From NCBI RefSeq assembly GCF_014841115.1, contig NZ_JACYTP010000006.1, positions 186,001-250,000 of the forward strand: a stretch of DNA of 64,000 bases. The letters are read 5' to 3'. This document shows, piece by piece, positions 25,932 to 35,900 of this stretch. The notes under the pieces were generated by a model that worked only from the letters and a program-made list of their open reading frames with translations, was not told the DNA's origin and did no database searches. The position numbers and the translations under genes were made by a program. Position 1 is the first letter of the stretch, and the number at the start of each line of letters is the position of its first letter. Origin of the DNA: Photobacterium arenosum. Its GTDB lineage: Bacteria; Pseudomonadota; Gammaproteobacteria; Enterobacterales; Vibrionaceae.

Positions 25932-27974
25932 TTAACCTGTGATACCGCTGTGACGCAGCAGGGCATCGATCTTAGGCTCGCGGCCGCGGAAGCGTTTGAA
26001 CAAATCCATCGGCTCCTCACTGCCACCGCGCTCAAGAATACAGGCCAGGAAATCCGCCCCGGTTTGCGGGTTAAAAATACCTTCTTCCTCGAAGCGGGAA
26101 TAGGCATCGGATGACAGTACTTCAGCCCACAGGTAACTGTAGTAGCCCGCGCTGTAACCACCAGCAAAGATATGGCCGAAACTGTGCGGGAATCGGCCCC
26201 ATTCCGGGCTTGGCAGCACAGACACCTGACGCTTGATAGCAGCCAGTGTATCGAGCACCTGCGCGCCCGTTTCCGGATCGTAATTGGTGTAGAGTGAGAA
26301 ATCGAACAGACCGAATTCCAGCTGGCGCAGCATACCCAGAGCTGAATGGAAATTCTTCGCCGCCAGCATTTTCCCCAGCAATTCGGCCGGCAAAGGCTCA
26401 CCGGTTTCATAATGGCCGGAGATAAAGGCCAGCGCCTCTTCTTCCCAGCACCAGTTTTCCAGGAACTGACTCGGCAGTTCTACCGCATCCCAGGGTACGC
26501 CATTGATGCCAGAGACCGAAGACTCATCAACCTTGGTCAGCATATGGTGAATACCGTGGCCGGTTTCGTGGAACAGGGTCACCACTTCATCGTGGGTAAA
26601 CAGCGCTGGCTTACCGCCAACCGGTTTGTTGAAGTTACAGGTCAGGTAGGCCACCGGGTGCTGCAGACTGCCGTCCTGACGCACGCGGCGCACGATACAT
26701 TCGTCCATCCAGGCACCACCGCGCTTGTGCTCGCGGGCATACAGATCCAGGTAGAAACTGCCGCGCAGCTCGCCGCTGGCATCAAAAATATCGTAGAAAC
26801 GGACACTCGGATCCCAGACATCCACGCCTTCACGCTCAGTCACTGTCATGCCAAAGACACGCTTGAGCACCTCAAACAAGCCGGACACCACTTTCTGCTC
26901 CGGGAAATACGGCCGCAGCTGCTCATCGGAAATGCTGTATCTGTGCTGTTTCAGTTTCTCGGCATAGTAAGGAATATCCCAGGGCTCCAGTGCATCGGCA
27001 CCGAACTCGCTGCGGGCAAACTCACGCAGCTCTGCCACTTCCTGTTCGCCCTGCGGCTTAGCGCGGGCGGCCAGATCATTGAGGAACCCCAGCACCTGAT
27101 CGGTGGATTCCGCCATCTTGGTGGCCAGCGACTTCTCGCTGTAGGTATTAAAGCCCAGCAAACGGGCCAGTTCATGGCTGAGTTTGAGTTTTTCAGCAAT
27201 GATTTCACTGTTATCCCATTTGCCCGCGTTCGGGCCGCGATCCGAGGCACGGGTCACGAAGGCTTCGTACATTTCACGGCGCAATTCGCGATTATCACAG
27301 TAGCTCATGACAGGCAGGTAGGAGGGAATTTCCAACGTAAACAGATAACCCTGCTCACCTTTGTCTTCCGCCGCCGCCGCGGCCGCTTGCAATGCCGACT
27401 CCGGCAGGCCCGACAACTCGCCGGCATCGGCAATCAGCTTGCTCCAGCCCATAGTGGCATCGAGCACATTGTTGCTGAAAGATGACGACAGCTCGGACAA
27501 ACGCTTGCTGATTTCACCATAACGGTGCTGTTCGCTCGCGGGCAGGCCGATGCCCGACAACTCAAAGTCTTTCAGTGCATCGGTAATGGATTTTTTCTGC
27601 GCCTGAGACAGGGTCGCAAACGCATCGCTGTGGCGGATACTTTTGTAGGCTTCATACAGACCCTTGTGCTGACCCAGCCATGTGCTGTAGTCCGACAGCA
27701 TGGGCAGACAGCTTTCATAGGCCTCGCGCAGTTCCGGGCTGTTTTTCACCCCGTTGAGATGGCCCACCGGTGACCAGATGCGATTCAGACGATCATCGGT
27801 TTCCGCCAGCGGCGCACAAATGCTGTCCCAGCTGGGTGTCTCGCCGCTGGCCAGGACGTCTTCTACCTTGGCCCGGCAGTCTTTAATGGCCTGCTCAACC
27901 GCAGGAAAGATGTGTTCGGGTTTGATTTGCGTAAACGGGGGCAGATCTGTCATGGTCAGTAATGGGTTCGACAT
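25932..27974 (-). CDS. prlC: Oligopeptidase A (M3 zinc peptidase)
   Basis: A 680-residue cytosolic peptidase, exactly the E. coli length when started at 27974 (MSNPLLTMTDLPPF), where AGGA stands eight bases upstream; the open frame extends 30 codons further but without support. It degrades oligopeptides including cleaved signal peptides. The zinc site is HETGH near residues 468-472 followed by the distal glutamate in LPSQFLENWCWE. The C-terminal half holds the conserved FGHIFAGGYSAGYYSYLW. It is transcribed divergently from rlmJ, also as in E. coli. Confidence 0.96.
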   Translation of the reverse strand: MSNPLLTMTDLPPFTQIKPEHIFPAVEQAIKDCRAKVEDVLASGETPSWDSICAPLAETDDRLNRIWSPVGHLNGVKNSPELREAYESCLPMLSDYSTWLGQHKGLYEAYKSIRHSDAFATLSQAQKKSITDALKDFELSGIGLPASEQHRYGEISKRLSELSSSFSNNVLDATMGWSKLIADAGELSGLPESALQAAAAAAEDKGEQGYLFTLEIPSYLPVMSYCDNRELRREMYEAFVTRASDRGPNAGKWDNSEIIAEKLKLSHELARLLGFNTYSEKSLATKMAESTDQVLGFLNDLAARAKPQGEQEVAELREFARSEFGADALEPWDIPYYAEKLKQHRYSISDEQLRPYFPEQKVVSGLFEVLKRVFGMTVTEREGVDVWDPSVRFYDIFDASGELRGSFYLDLYAREHKRGGAWMDECIVRRVRQDGSLQHPVAYLTCNFNKPVGGKPALFTHDEVVTLFHETGHGIHHMLTKVDESSVSGINGVPWDAVELPSQFLENWCWEEEALAFISGHYETGEPLPAELLGKMLAAKNFHSALGMLRQLEFGLFDFSLYTNYDPETGAQVLDTLAAIKRQVSVLPSPEWGRFPHSFGHIFAGGYSAGYYSYLWAEVLSSDAYSRFEEEGIFNPQTGADFLACILERGGSEEPMDLFKRFRGREPKIDALLRHSGITG

Positions 27975-28165
27975 CAGCGTATCCTTTTTAAGTAGGTTCC
28001 TGAGGAAATGCGTCTGCATAAGGGGATTTTCAATCCCTTCGCGCAATTTAGGCTCGCAGTTCACTCTATTTTAGTGGCCGCGAGGATGACAGACCACAAT
28101 CCCGCTGCATAATCGGCCGGATTACGCCATAATAACGCCCTTCGTCGACCATCACAGAGTAACCC

Positions 28166-29005
28166 ATGCTGAGTTATCGCCACAGTTTTCACGCCGGCAA
28201 CCATGCTGACGTGATCAAACACATAGTCCAAAGCCTGATCCTTGATGCGCTCAAGCAAAAGGACAAACCTTTTGTGTATCACGACACCCATTCGGGTGTG
28301 GGGCGTTATGATCTACAGGATGAGCGCAGTGAAAAAACCGGCGAATACCTGCAAGGCATTGCACGCCTGTGGCAGCGCGACGATCTGCCGGAAGCACTGG
28401 CCTCTTACCTGGATGCCATCCGGGTTCTGAACCAGGGTGACACCCTGCGCTACTACCCGGGTTCACCCAAGGTGGCCCGCGCCCAGATCCGTGACCAGGA
28501 CCGCATGATCCTGACCGAACTGCACCCAACCGATTTCCCGCTGCTGCTGCAGGAGTTTCGCGGCGATCGTCAGGTACGTATCTACAAAGAAGACGGTTTT
28601 GCCCGCCTCAAAGCCAGCTTGCCGCCCAAAGAACGGCGTGGTCTGGTGCTGATCGACCCGCCCTACGAGCTGAAACACGAGTACATGGATGTGGTGAAAG
28701 CCATAGGTCAGAGCGTCAGACGCTGGGCGACCGGCACTTATGCCATCTGGTACCCTGTGGTATACCGCAGCAATATCGACGCCATGCTGGAAGAGCTGGA
28801 GAACCTGGGGATCCGCAACATTCTGCAGATTGAACTGGGTGTCGAGCCGGATACCGAAGAGCGCGGCATGACGGCCTCGGGCATGATTGTCATCAACCCG
28901 CCCTGGAAGCTGGAAAGCCAGATGGCTGCCCTGCTGCCCTGGCTGCAGTCTGTGATTGCACCCACCCGCGGCCACACCACACTGCGCTGGGTGGTGCCGG
29001 AATAA
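28166..29005 (+). CDS. rlmJ: 23S rRNA (adenine-2030-N6)-methyltransferase
   Basis: A 279-residue SAM-dependent methyltransferase that modifies A2030 of 23S rRNA. It starts MLSYRHSFHAGNHADVIKH, the family signature, and has the catalytic DPPY motif (Asp164) in LIDPPYELKHEYMDV, plus the strand-loop GTYAIWYPVVY. Length matches the E. coli enzyme (280). It pairs divergently with prlC and is followed by gorA, as expected for the enterobacterial and vibrio order. Confidence 0.95.
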   Translation: MLSYRHSFHAGNHADVIKHIVQSLILDALKQKDKPFVYHDTHSGVGRYDLQDERSEKTGEYLQGIARLWQRDDLPEALASYLDAIRVLNQGDTLRYYPGSPKVARAQIRDQDRMILTELHPTDFPLLLQEFRGDRQVRIYKEDGFARLKASLPPKERRGLVLIDPPYELKHEYMDVVKAIGQSVRRWATGTYAIWYPVVYRSNIDAMLEELENLGIRNILQIELGVEPDTEERGMTASGMIVINPPWKLESQMAALLPWLQSVIAPTRGHTTLRWVVPE

Positions 29006-29201
29006 TCCCCGCCGTTTAATGATCTCCGGTGCAAAGCCAGGCATGCTGCACCGGAATGATTAGCCCTTCCCTAACTTCCCGGCATCAAGATCACCACAGA
29101 TTCCACGGCAAAGACGTCAGTTTCGCCGAACCTAGCATCTGAAGGCGACTTAGGTATACACTGTCGTCCAGCTAAGATTTCACAGCATAGAGAGAACAGT
29201 C

Positions 29202-30557
29202 ATGGCAACGCATTTTGATTACATCTGTATTGGTGGCGGCAGCGGCGGGATTGCATCAGCTAACCGCGCGGCAATGTACGGCGCAAAAGTCGCGCTGATT
29301 GAAGCCAAAGCCCTGGGCGGCACCTGTGTCAACGTCGGTTGTGTACCGAAAAAAGTGATGTGGCACGGCGCTCAGATTGCAGAAGCCATGCATCTGTATG
29401 CCAAAGATTACGGCTTTGACGTGGACGTGAAAAACTTCAACTGGGCTACCCTGGTGGAAAGCCGCGAAGCCTATATCGGCCGCATCCATCAGGCCTACGA
29501 TAACGTGCTGGGCAAGAACAAGATTGAAGTGATCAACGGCTTTGCCAAATTCGTAGATGCCAAAACCGTGGAAGTGAACGGCCAGCATTTCACTGCCGAT
29601 CATATTCTGATTGCCGTTGGCGGTGAGCCAACCATCCCGGACATTCCGGGTGCGGAACACGGTATCGACTCTAACGGCTTCTTCGAGCTGACCGAGCAGC
29701 CTAAGCGTACTGCTGTTATCGGCGCCGGTTACATCGCAGTCGAAATCGCCGGTGTGCTGAGCGCGCTGGGTACAGATACCCACCTGTTCGTACGTAAAGA
29801 ATCGCCGCTGCGCAGCTTCGATCCCATGATTGTCGACACCCTGGTCGAAGTCATGAACAACGAAGGCCCGACCCTGCACACCCACTCAGTGCCCAAAGAA
29901 GTGGTGAAAGAAGCCGATGGCACCACCACGCTGCATTTTGAAAACGGCGAATCACACAATACCGACCTGCTGATCTGGGCCATCGGCCGCAACCCTGTGA
30001 CGCACAAAATCAACCTGAACGCGACCGGTGTGGAAACCACAGGCAAAGGCTACATCAAGGTCGATGAATATCAGCAGACCAATGTGCCTGGCATCTACTG
30101 TGTCGGCGACATCATGGACGGCGGCATCGAGCTGACTCCTGTGGCCGTCAAAGCCGGCCGTCAGTTGTCTGAGCGCCTGTTCAACAACAAGCCAGACGCC
30201 AAGATGGACTACAAACTGGTGCCAACCGTGGTCTTCAGCCATCCGCCCATCGGCACTATTGGTCTGACGGAGCAGGAAGCCATCGCCCAGTACGGCGAAG
30301 AGAATGTGAAAGTGTACCAGTCCGGCTTTACGGCCATGTACACAGCCGTCACCAGCCACCGCCAGCCTTGTAAGATGAAACTGGTCTGCGCCGGTCCGGA
30401 AGAAACTGTAGTCGGCCTGCACGGCATTGGCTATACCGTGGACGAAATGATCCAGGGCTTCGGCGTTGCCATGAAGATGGGCGCCACCAAAGCCGATTTC
30501 GACAGCGTGGTTGCCATCCACCCAACCGGCTCGGAAGAGTTTGTTACTATGCGTTGA
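29202..30557 (+). CDS. gorA: Glutathione reductase
   Basis: A 451-residue NADPH-dependent flavoenzyme that keeps glutathione reduced. FAD-binding GGGSGG is at residues 11-16; the redox-active pair is Cys42/Cys47 in [13 protein letters not shown]; the NADPH site is [12 protein letters not shown] near 175 followed by basic residues typical of NADPH use; the C-terminal catalytic HPTGSEE is near 440. The ATG at 29202 has AGAGA ahead. A single-gene unit with its own terminator. Confidence 0.97.
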   Translation: MATHFDYICIGGGSGGIASANRAAMYGAKVALIEAKALGGTCVNVGCVPKKVMWHGAQIAEAMHLYAKDYGFDVDVKNFNWATLVESREAYIGRIHQAYDNVLGKNKIEVINGFAKFVDAKTVEVNGQHFTADHILIAVGGEPTIPDIPGAEHGIDSNGFFELTEQPKRTAVIGAGYIAVEIAGVLSALGTDTHLFVRKESPLRSFDPMIVDTLVEVMNNEGPTLHTHSVPKEVVKEADGTTTLHFENGESHNTDLLIWAIGRNPVTHKINLNATGVETTGKGYIKVDEYQQTNVPGIYCVGDIMDGGIELTPVAVKAGRQLSERLFNNKPDAKMDYKLVPTVVFSHPPIGTIGLTEQEAIAQYGEENVKVYQSGFTAMYTAVTSHRQPCKMKLVCAGPEETVVGLHGIGYTVDEMIQGFGVAMKMGATKADFDSVVAIHPTGSEEFVTMR

Positions 30558-30587
30558 TCCGCAGGATCACGTTCAGCATTAACATAC

Positions 30588-30617
30588 AAAAGACCAGCGG
30601 AATTGCTGGTCTTTTTA
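30588..30617 (+). terminator. Rho-independent terminator after gorA
   Basis: AAAGACCAGC / GCTGGTCTTT with a short GGAATT-type loop, then T-rich. It closes gorA about 30 bases after the stop and also marks the border of the effector/immunity locus. Confidence 0.8.
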
Positions 30618-30639
30618 TGTCCACGTCACCTCAGCGCTG

Positions 30640-30702
30640 TTACAACATGTCGCGCTGTTTATACTCTTCCGTGTATTCGGGTAAAGATACTGTTGTGGTC
30701 AT
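30640..30702 (-). pseudogene. Truncated fourth copy of the immunity-type gene
   Basis: On the minus strand an ATG at 30702 opens MTTTVSLPEYTEEYKQ, identical to the N-terminus of the next gene, then switches to RDML and stops at 30640. The DNA of about 48 bases, from the ATG inward, is identical to the 5' end of the 30724-31437 gene (31390-31437). This is a stub left by recombination between tandem copies. Confidence 0.75.
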
Positions 30703-30723
30703 GTTGCTATAATCTTACCGGTA

Positions 30724-31437
30724 TTAACCGCAGCTTTCAGTTTCTTTCGCCACATCAATATACTGGCGTATTATTTTGTCTAACTCTGGCAATTGCTCAT
30801 CAGTACAACTAAATGCAACTTCATAGACACCATGAATCGGAGTTCTTAAAAATTCTTCCACGCCATACCCATGGGTACACACTGTGTATTGATAAAATGA
30901 TTCGTACCCCATGTAGCGGTATTGTTTGTCTCGAACAAATGGAATGACCTCAGTTTGAGCTTTTTTATGAAACCCCGTCATTTTGAACGACAGCAAGGCA
31001 AAAGCTCCTGCGCCGACAAAGGCCAGCGGCCCGACCATCAGGGTGGCAATCACGCACACTACAATGCCGATATAGGCCATTCCCCGCGTTGCCTTGTAGA
31101 AGATCTCCGGCACCCGTTCTGTTTGCTGAACAATGATGCCTTTGGGAGTGATTTGGCCTTTGTAGTCGTAGTCGGCATTAAACAAAAAATAAATAATTGG
31201 CAGAAAAATTAATACCATTCCCCCGCATAAAAGCAGCGCGACGAGATCTGGATGAAAGTAGTTAGTTACTCCGACAAACCCACCTCCCAGCCCACCCAGT
31301 ATTAACGTGCTTAAAAGCTTAACTTTGGTTCGCAAGACACACTCCCATTCATGCACCACCTCAGCCTCCAGTACTTGCTGGTGTTGCTGCTGTTTATACT
31401 CTTCCGTGTATTCGGGTAAAGATACTGTTGTGGTCAT
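30724..31437 (-). CDS. Membrane protein, probable T6SS immunity paralogue 3
   Basis: A 237-residue inner-membrane protein, third in a tandem set behind the VasX-like effector. The N-terminal cytosolic helix has a glutamine/histidine stretch (EEYKQQQHQQVLEAE). Two hydrophobic segments follow near 43-80, then a highly conserved core (DYKGQITPKGI, ERVPEIFYKATRGMAYIG) and two more hydrophobic segments near 118-150. The C-terminal 80 residues are soluble and differ strongly from the sister genes. Immunity proteins for VasX-type pore-forming effectors are membrane proteins of about this size (family knowledge). It lies about 50 bases from the second copy. Role inferred from order and topology. Confidence 0.75.
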   Translation of the reverse strand: MTTTVSLPEYTEEYKQQQHQQVLEAEVVHEWECVLRTKVKLLSTLILGGLGGGFVGVTNYFHPDLVALLLCGGMVLIFLPIIYFLFNADYDYKGQITPKGIIVQQTERVPEIFYKATRGMAYIGIVVCVIATLMVGPLAFVGAGAFALLSFKMTGFHKKAQTEVIPFVRDKQYRYMGYESFYQYTVCTHGYGVEEFLRTPIHGVYEVAFSCTDEQLPELDKIIRQYIDVAKETESCG

Positions 31438-31486
31438 ACCGCTGCACTCTTCAGTACAGACTGAATATTATGGGTTAACTCAATCA

Positions 31487-32203
31487 TCACACTTTATTCT
31501 CGAATTCAACAAATCGGGATAACTGAGAAAGAACTTCCTTTTCCTGCTCTGCGGTGCAGTTAATTGTCCACCGATGAAAGCACCTTAGCTGCTCAGCATT
31601 GTCATTTAAGTCTTTTAAACTTTTACAGTGACTGGAAAACTGTTGAACTTCGTATTGGTACGGCATTTCAGAACGTCTGATTCGATAAGGGATACCCTCT
31701 AAAAAGGAACGAACATACACTTCCGGCTGCTTCTGAAAGCCCGTCATCTTAAACGACATCAAGGCAAAAGCCCCTGCACCGACAAAGGCCAGCGGCCCGA
31801 CCATCAGGGCGGCAATCACGCACACTACAATGCCGATATAAGCCATTCCCCGTGTTGCTTTATAGAAGATTTCCGGCACCCGTTCTGTTTTCTGAATAAT
31901 GATGCCTTTGGGGGTGATTTGGCCCTTGTAGTCGTAGTCGGCATCGAACAGGAAATAGCTGACAGGAACGAAAATCGCGACAAATATAGGCCACATATAT
32001 AAAAAGTTGGTATCGGTGCTCAAATAATACGAAATACCAAAAACAACACTAATCCCACCAACCATAAATAACGGTAAATGATGCTTATCCTGATGACGAA
32101 GCACACACTCCCATTCATGCACCACATCAGCCTCCAGCACTTGCTGGTGTTGTTGTTGCTTATACTCTTCCGAGTATTCGGGTATAGGTACTTTTGTGGT
32201 CAT
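31487..32203 (-). CDS. Membrane protein, probable T6SS immunity paralogue 2
   Basis: A 238-residue paralogue of its neighbours. The start is placed at 32203 (MTTKVPIPEYSEEYK) because this aligns with the two sister proteins; the open frame reaches 18 codons further and would then overlap the upstream gene. It has the same four hydrophobic segments and conserved core (GQITPKGIIIQKTERVP and ATRGMAYIGIVVCVIAALM), but its own outer loop and a different, cysteine-bearing C-terminal domain. The core DNA is almost identical to that of the 32247-32948 gene, while the flanks have diverged, pointing to gene conversion. Confidence 0.75.
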   Translation of the reverse strand: MTTKVPIPEYSEEYKQQQHQQVLEADVVHEWECVLRHQDKHHLPLFMVGGISVVFGISYYLSTDTNFLYMWPIFVAIFVPVSYFLFDADYDYKGQITPKGIIIQKTERVPEIFYKATRGMAYIGIVVCVIAALMVGPLAFVGAGAFALMSFKMTGFQKQPEVYVRSFLEGIPYRIRRSEMPYQYEVQQFSSHCKSLKDLNDNAEQLRCFHRWTINCTAEQEKEVLSQLSRFVEFENKV

Positions 32204-32246
32204 GTTGCAACACTCACTCGTATTAGCCTTAGGCTCATTCTGAACG

Positions 32247-32948
32247 TTAATCTGCAAACCGAATGTATTGCTTCAACACTTTTTCAATGTGAGGAAAGTC
32301 TGATGCCTTACATTGAAAACCAAACCAATAGAGGTTATATAATTTCTGGTCATCAAAACTTGGAATATCGCACATAAATGTATAAATATCCCATTGATAA
32401 ATATCATCTAATTCAGAGCATGTATTTCGATAAGTAAAGCTTTCCAAGAACGGATACACTAATACCTTCGGTTGCTTATGAAACCCCGTCATCTTAAACG
32501 ACATCAAAGCAAAAGCCCCTGCACCGACAAAGGCCAGCGGCCCGACCATCAGGGCGGCAATCACGCACACCACAATGCCGATATAAGCCATTCCCCGTGT
32601 TGCCTTGTAGAAGATGTCCGGCACCCGTTCTGTTTTCTGAATAATGATGCCTTTGGGAGTGATTTGGCCCTTGTAGTCGTAGTCTGTATAGAACAGAAAA
32701 TAACAAACGGGGAAAAACATCAATACTCCTCCGCCACACAGAAATAATAAAAAATCATTAGGATGTAGATAGTTCATCACACTAACAAATATGATTCCTG
32801 CGCCACCTACAATCAAAGTTCCCAAAAGCTTAACTTTGGTTCGCAAAACACACTCCCATTCATGCACCACCTCAGCCTCCAAAACCTGCTGGTGTTGCTG
32901 CACTTTATACTCTTCCGTGTATTCGGGTAAAGATACTGTTGAAGTCAT
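32247..32948 (-). CDS. Membrane protein, probable cognate immunity protein of the VasX-like effector
   Basis: A 233-residue inner-membrane protein whose ATG (32946-32948) overlaps the effector stop codon by four bases (ATGA), which makes it the prime candidate for the cognate immunity protein. Layout: short N-terminal helix rich in Gln, two hydrophobic segments near 43-82, conserved core (DYKGQITPKGI), two hydrophobic segments near 118-150, and a soluble C-terminal domain unique to this copy. No conserved enzyme motif is present. By analogy with the immunity protein of VasX it would block pore formation in the inner membrane; this is inferred. Confidence 0.78.
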   Translation of the reverse strand: MTSTVSLPEYTEEYKVQQHQQVLEAEVVHEWECVLRTKVKLLGTLIVGGAGIIFVSVMNYLHPNDFLLFLCGGGVLMFFPVCYFLFYTDYDYKGQITPKGIIIQKTERVPDIFYKATRGMAYIGIVVCVIAALMVGPLAFVGAGAFALMSFKMTGFHKQPKVLVYPFLESFTYRNTCSELDDIYQWDIYTFMCDIPSFDDQKLYNLYWFGFQCKASDFPHIEKVLKQYIRFAD

Positions 32949-35900
32949 ACGTCCTCTATTTTTACTAAAATCAGTTGATGGCCGAGCATATCGCTTGCCT
33001 GGCCATCTTTCATCACATCCGATTGTGCCTGGAGCTGCGGATGCACCTGATGTTTATAGTGCTGTGCCGTCTGCTGTGATTCGGCAAAGGGGTTGCGGTT
33101 GTTCACCACAGCAAACACCCTGATGGTGTCAATACGCTCTACCCAGATAGGGATATCCAGTACCAGCGTCGGCACCTTGTGTTCATCAAATTCCCAGTCG
33201 CCCCGTGCGATATCCTGTTCGGTCAGCTGATAGGTAAAAGCATCAACTTTGGTGGTTTTGTAGTAGCCTTCGTAAACTTCCCGCTCCCGCAGCCCAGAGA
33301 CAGTAACGCCGACGTCAATACGCTGTCCGGGACGTTGCTGCGGAAAAGTGAGCTTCAACTGCTGCTGAAAGGTATAAGGCAAAGGCGCATAAGGGGAGGC
33401 GACTTTGCCCGGTAGTTGCCTGGCACTTTTGACCACCGCCTCAATGTGCGGCTGATTGAGAATTTGCAGCAGCGCCTGATATTCAGTTGCTGCAGTCCAG
33501 TCACCTTTGGGCTCTTCTCCCCAGACACTGTTGCGCAGCCAGCTTTCCAGCGGGGATTTTTGCAGGACATTGATGATCACAGAGACGGCCAGATAAGCGA
33601 TCCCCAGCCAGAACCAGGCTGCGACCATCCAGCCTTGCAACACCACTCCGATTGCTAATCTGTTCGCTGTTCCCAACACACTATTTAACGCCAATACTCC
33701 CCATGTGAGTCCTTGTCCGGCAAGAATTATCGATTTAATTCCAAGCAGTTTTTGTTCTATTAAAAAGTCAGCTTTCTCAGCATCCTGCCAGGTTAAATAG
33801 GCTTCCCACCCCGCCGCGACAACGCCCAGCATGCCTGCCAGCATAGAGCGCTGAAGATAGCTTCGCGCTAACGCTTTTATATCGACACCTTTGCCTATTG
33901 AAACAATGTGATTCAACCTTTGCTCAAGCAAAGAAGGATGCTGCTTCACCCTATCAAATGCCAGTCCGCGGAAGATCTCACTGGTGGCATGCATCAGCCA
34001 GGCGGTGCTGAAACCCACCACATGGCGCTGGGTATTCACGTCGGCATTGGGTGTGGAGGCCAGCGTCTCTTCCACTGCGTATTGTTGGGCGACCACGTTA
34101 ATGGCATTAAGAAACGCCACAATAAAATCGAGCCGGCCGAGCCGACTGAACCCCTGATTGGCCCTGTCCAGAACACTGTTGAACGCCTGCAATTTTGCGC
34201 CGTTGAAACTGTCGTATACCCCAGGTGCCTCGGTGACCATCCGGGCGACACGGGTTTCCATTTTCTGCTGCTTCAGTTCCAGCGCTGCCCGCTTGGGTGA
34301 GTCGGCAGGCATCCGCCTGAGCTGCTCATCCAGCGACTGCCACTCTGAGACCGCACCGCTAAAGCGCTGACGGAAGGCCTGACGGGTCTGCTCAAACGCC
34401 GGATTCAGACCGATTTTGCCCTGAGAGATCTGTTCCAGACTCCAGGTCATCGCCGCGACATTGAAGCCACCGCGAAAGCCGCCTTTTTTCATGGTGATCC
34501 CTAAATAGGTAAAATACCCCTTCTGGAATCCCATGCCTGCCGTTTTTTTCACCGCTTCAATGGCACTGTCAATCAAACCGCCCAGCGGTACCGTCATGGA
34601 TAAGGTTTTTTGGTAAAGTGCCGATTCTGTCCCCAGCCCAAAACCCAGCACGCTGTTAAGACCGGCGACCACACCTGTCACAGGGACAGACTCACGCTGC
34701 AGATCAAGCACATCGCTTTCTTTCACCAGTTCATCGGCTTTGGTATAGAATTCCGCCGAGAAAAATGAGGTGGCCAGTGCCATCAGGTTATCCGGTGTCT
34801 CCTGCACCAGCGCCTCGGCCAGCTTCTGCTGCATGGCGTCATCGCTGGCGCTGCTGTTGAGTGCAGGCAGGATCTCCCCGAAGAGTTCCATCAGATAAGC
34901 CATGTGATCGCTGTACAGCATGTCCAGCCCGAGACGCATCGGCTCAGTACCCAGTGTGGGCAAGGCGGCTAACAGCCGGTCAAAGGCGCCGGGGATCGCC
35001 GCATACGCGCCCGCCTGCGACGCCAGATAGGCTTTATAAAAGGTATCCAGCCCGTCCCAATTTACCTGTGAGTGGGCTTTTCGCCGTTCGGTATATTCCT
35101 GCACATAGTCTTCAACCCCGAAAAAGCCCATGGCTTCCAGCTTGGCCTGCGCCTTGAGACTGGCCTGTTTGTATTGGTTAAGCAGCTCAAGCCTGGCTGA
35201 CAAAGTATTATCTGGTCCCGTATGCAGTACGGGTATCTGATACTGATATTCCAGACAGGTATCCAGTGCGCTTTCAAAATCAAGCCACTGTTCCGGCTGG
35301 ATTACCGGCATTTTATCTTGCGGGATCGACACCCGAACCATGGAGCGAATGGCTTCTGCCAGCACCACTTTGCGGTGGGTTTGCTCATCGGGCGTGGTGG
35401 TCAGTACCGGCTCCAGCAGGGCAAGATAGAGATCGCTCAGGTCGGCCAGCGGATCGTCCAGAGCCACTATCTGCTGTCCGTGTGCTGACGGTGCCTGATA
35501 GGTGTAACTGGCCAGTGTCTTTTTCGGCGGGACATGAATAAAATCGTTCGGTTTGCCGGGCTCACCTGTCAGCGGCGCGCAGGTTCCGGCAAAGGGATCC
35601 AGCCCTTCGACGTTCACATCGGCAACAGCACATTCCACCGTGGCGACATCAGCGCGATGAGTATGCTGACCCGATTCATTCAGATCGACTTTGCGCAGCC
35701 AGTTGTCGCGGGCCTGTGCATCGGTGAGATAAAAATCGCAGATACGATCTGTCCAGCGCTTCACGGAATAGGCCAGGTAATACGGACTCGCCGTAGCGCA
35801 GAGAATATGGCTTTTCGGTTGCTGAGGCTCCGCCTTTGCGCGTGCTTGCGCCGTGTGGCCTTCTACCCGGCGAAACTCCCCCTGCTCAATCTTGTATTCT

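Noticed and set aside
26346..27485. 379-codon plus-strand open frame inside prlC
   Set aside because: Antisense shadow of prlC, whose identity and frame are certain.
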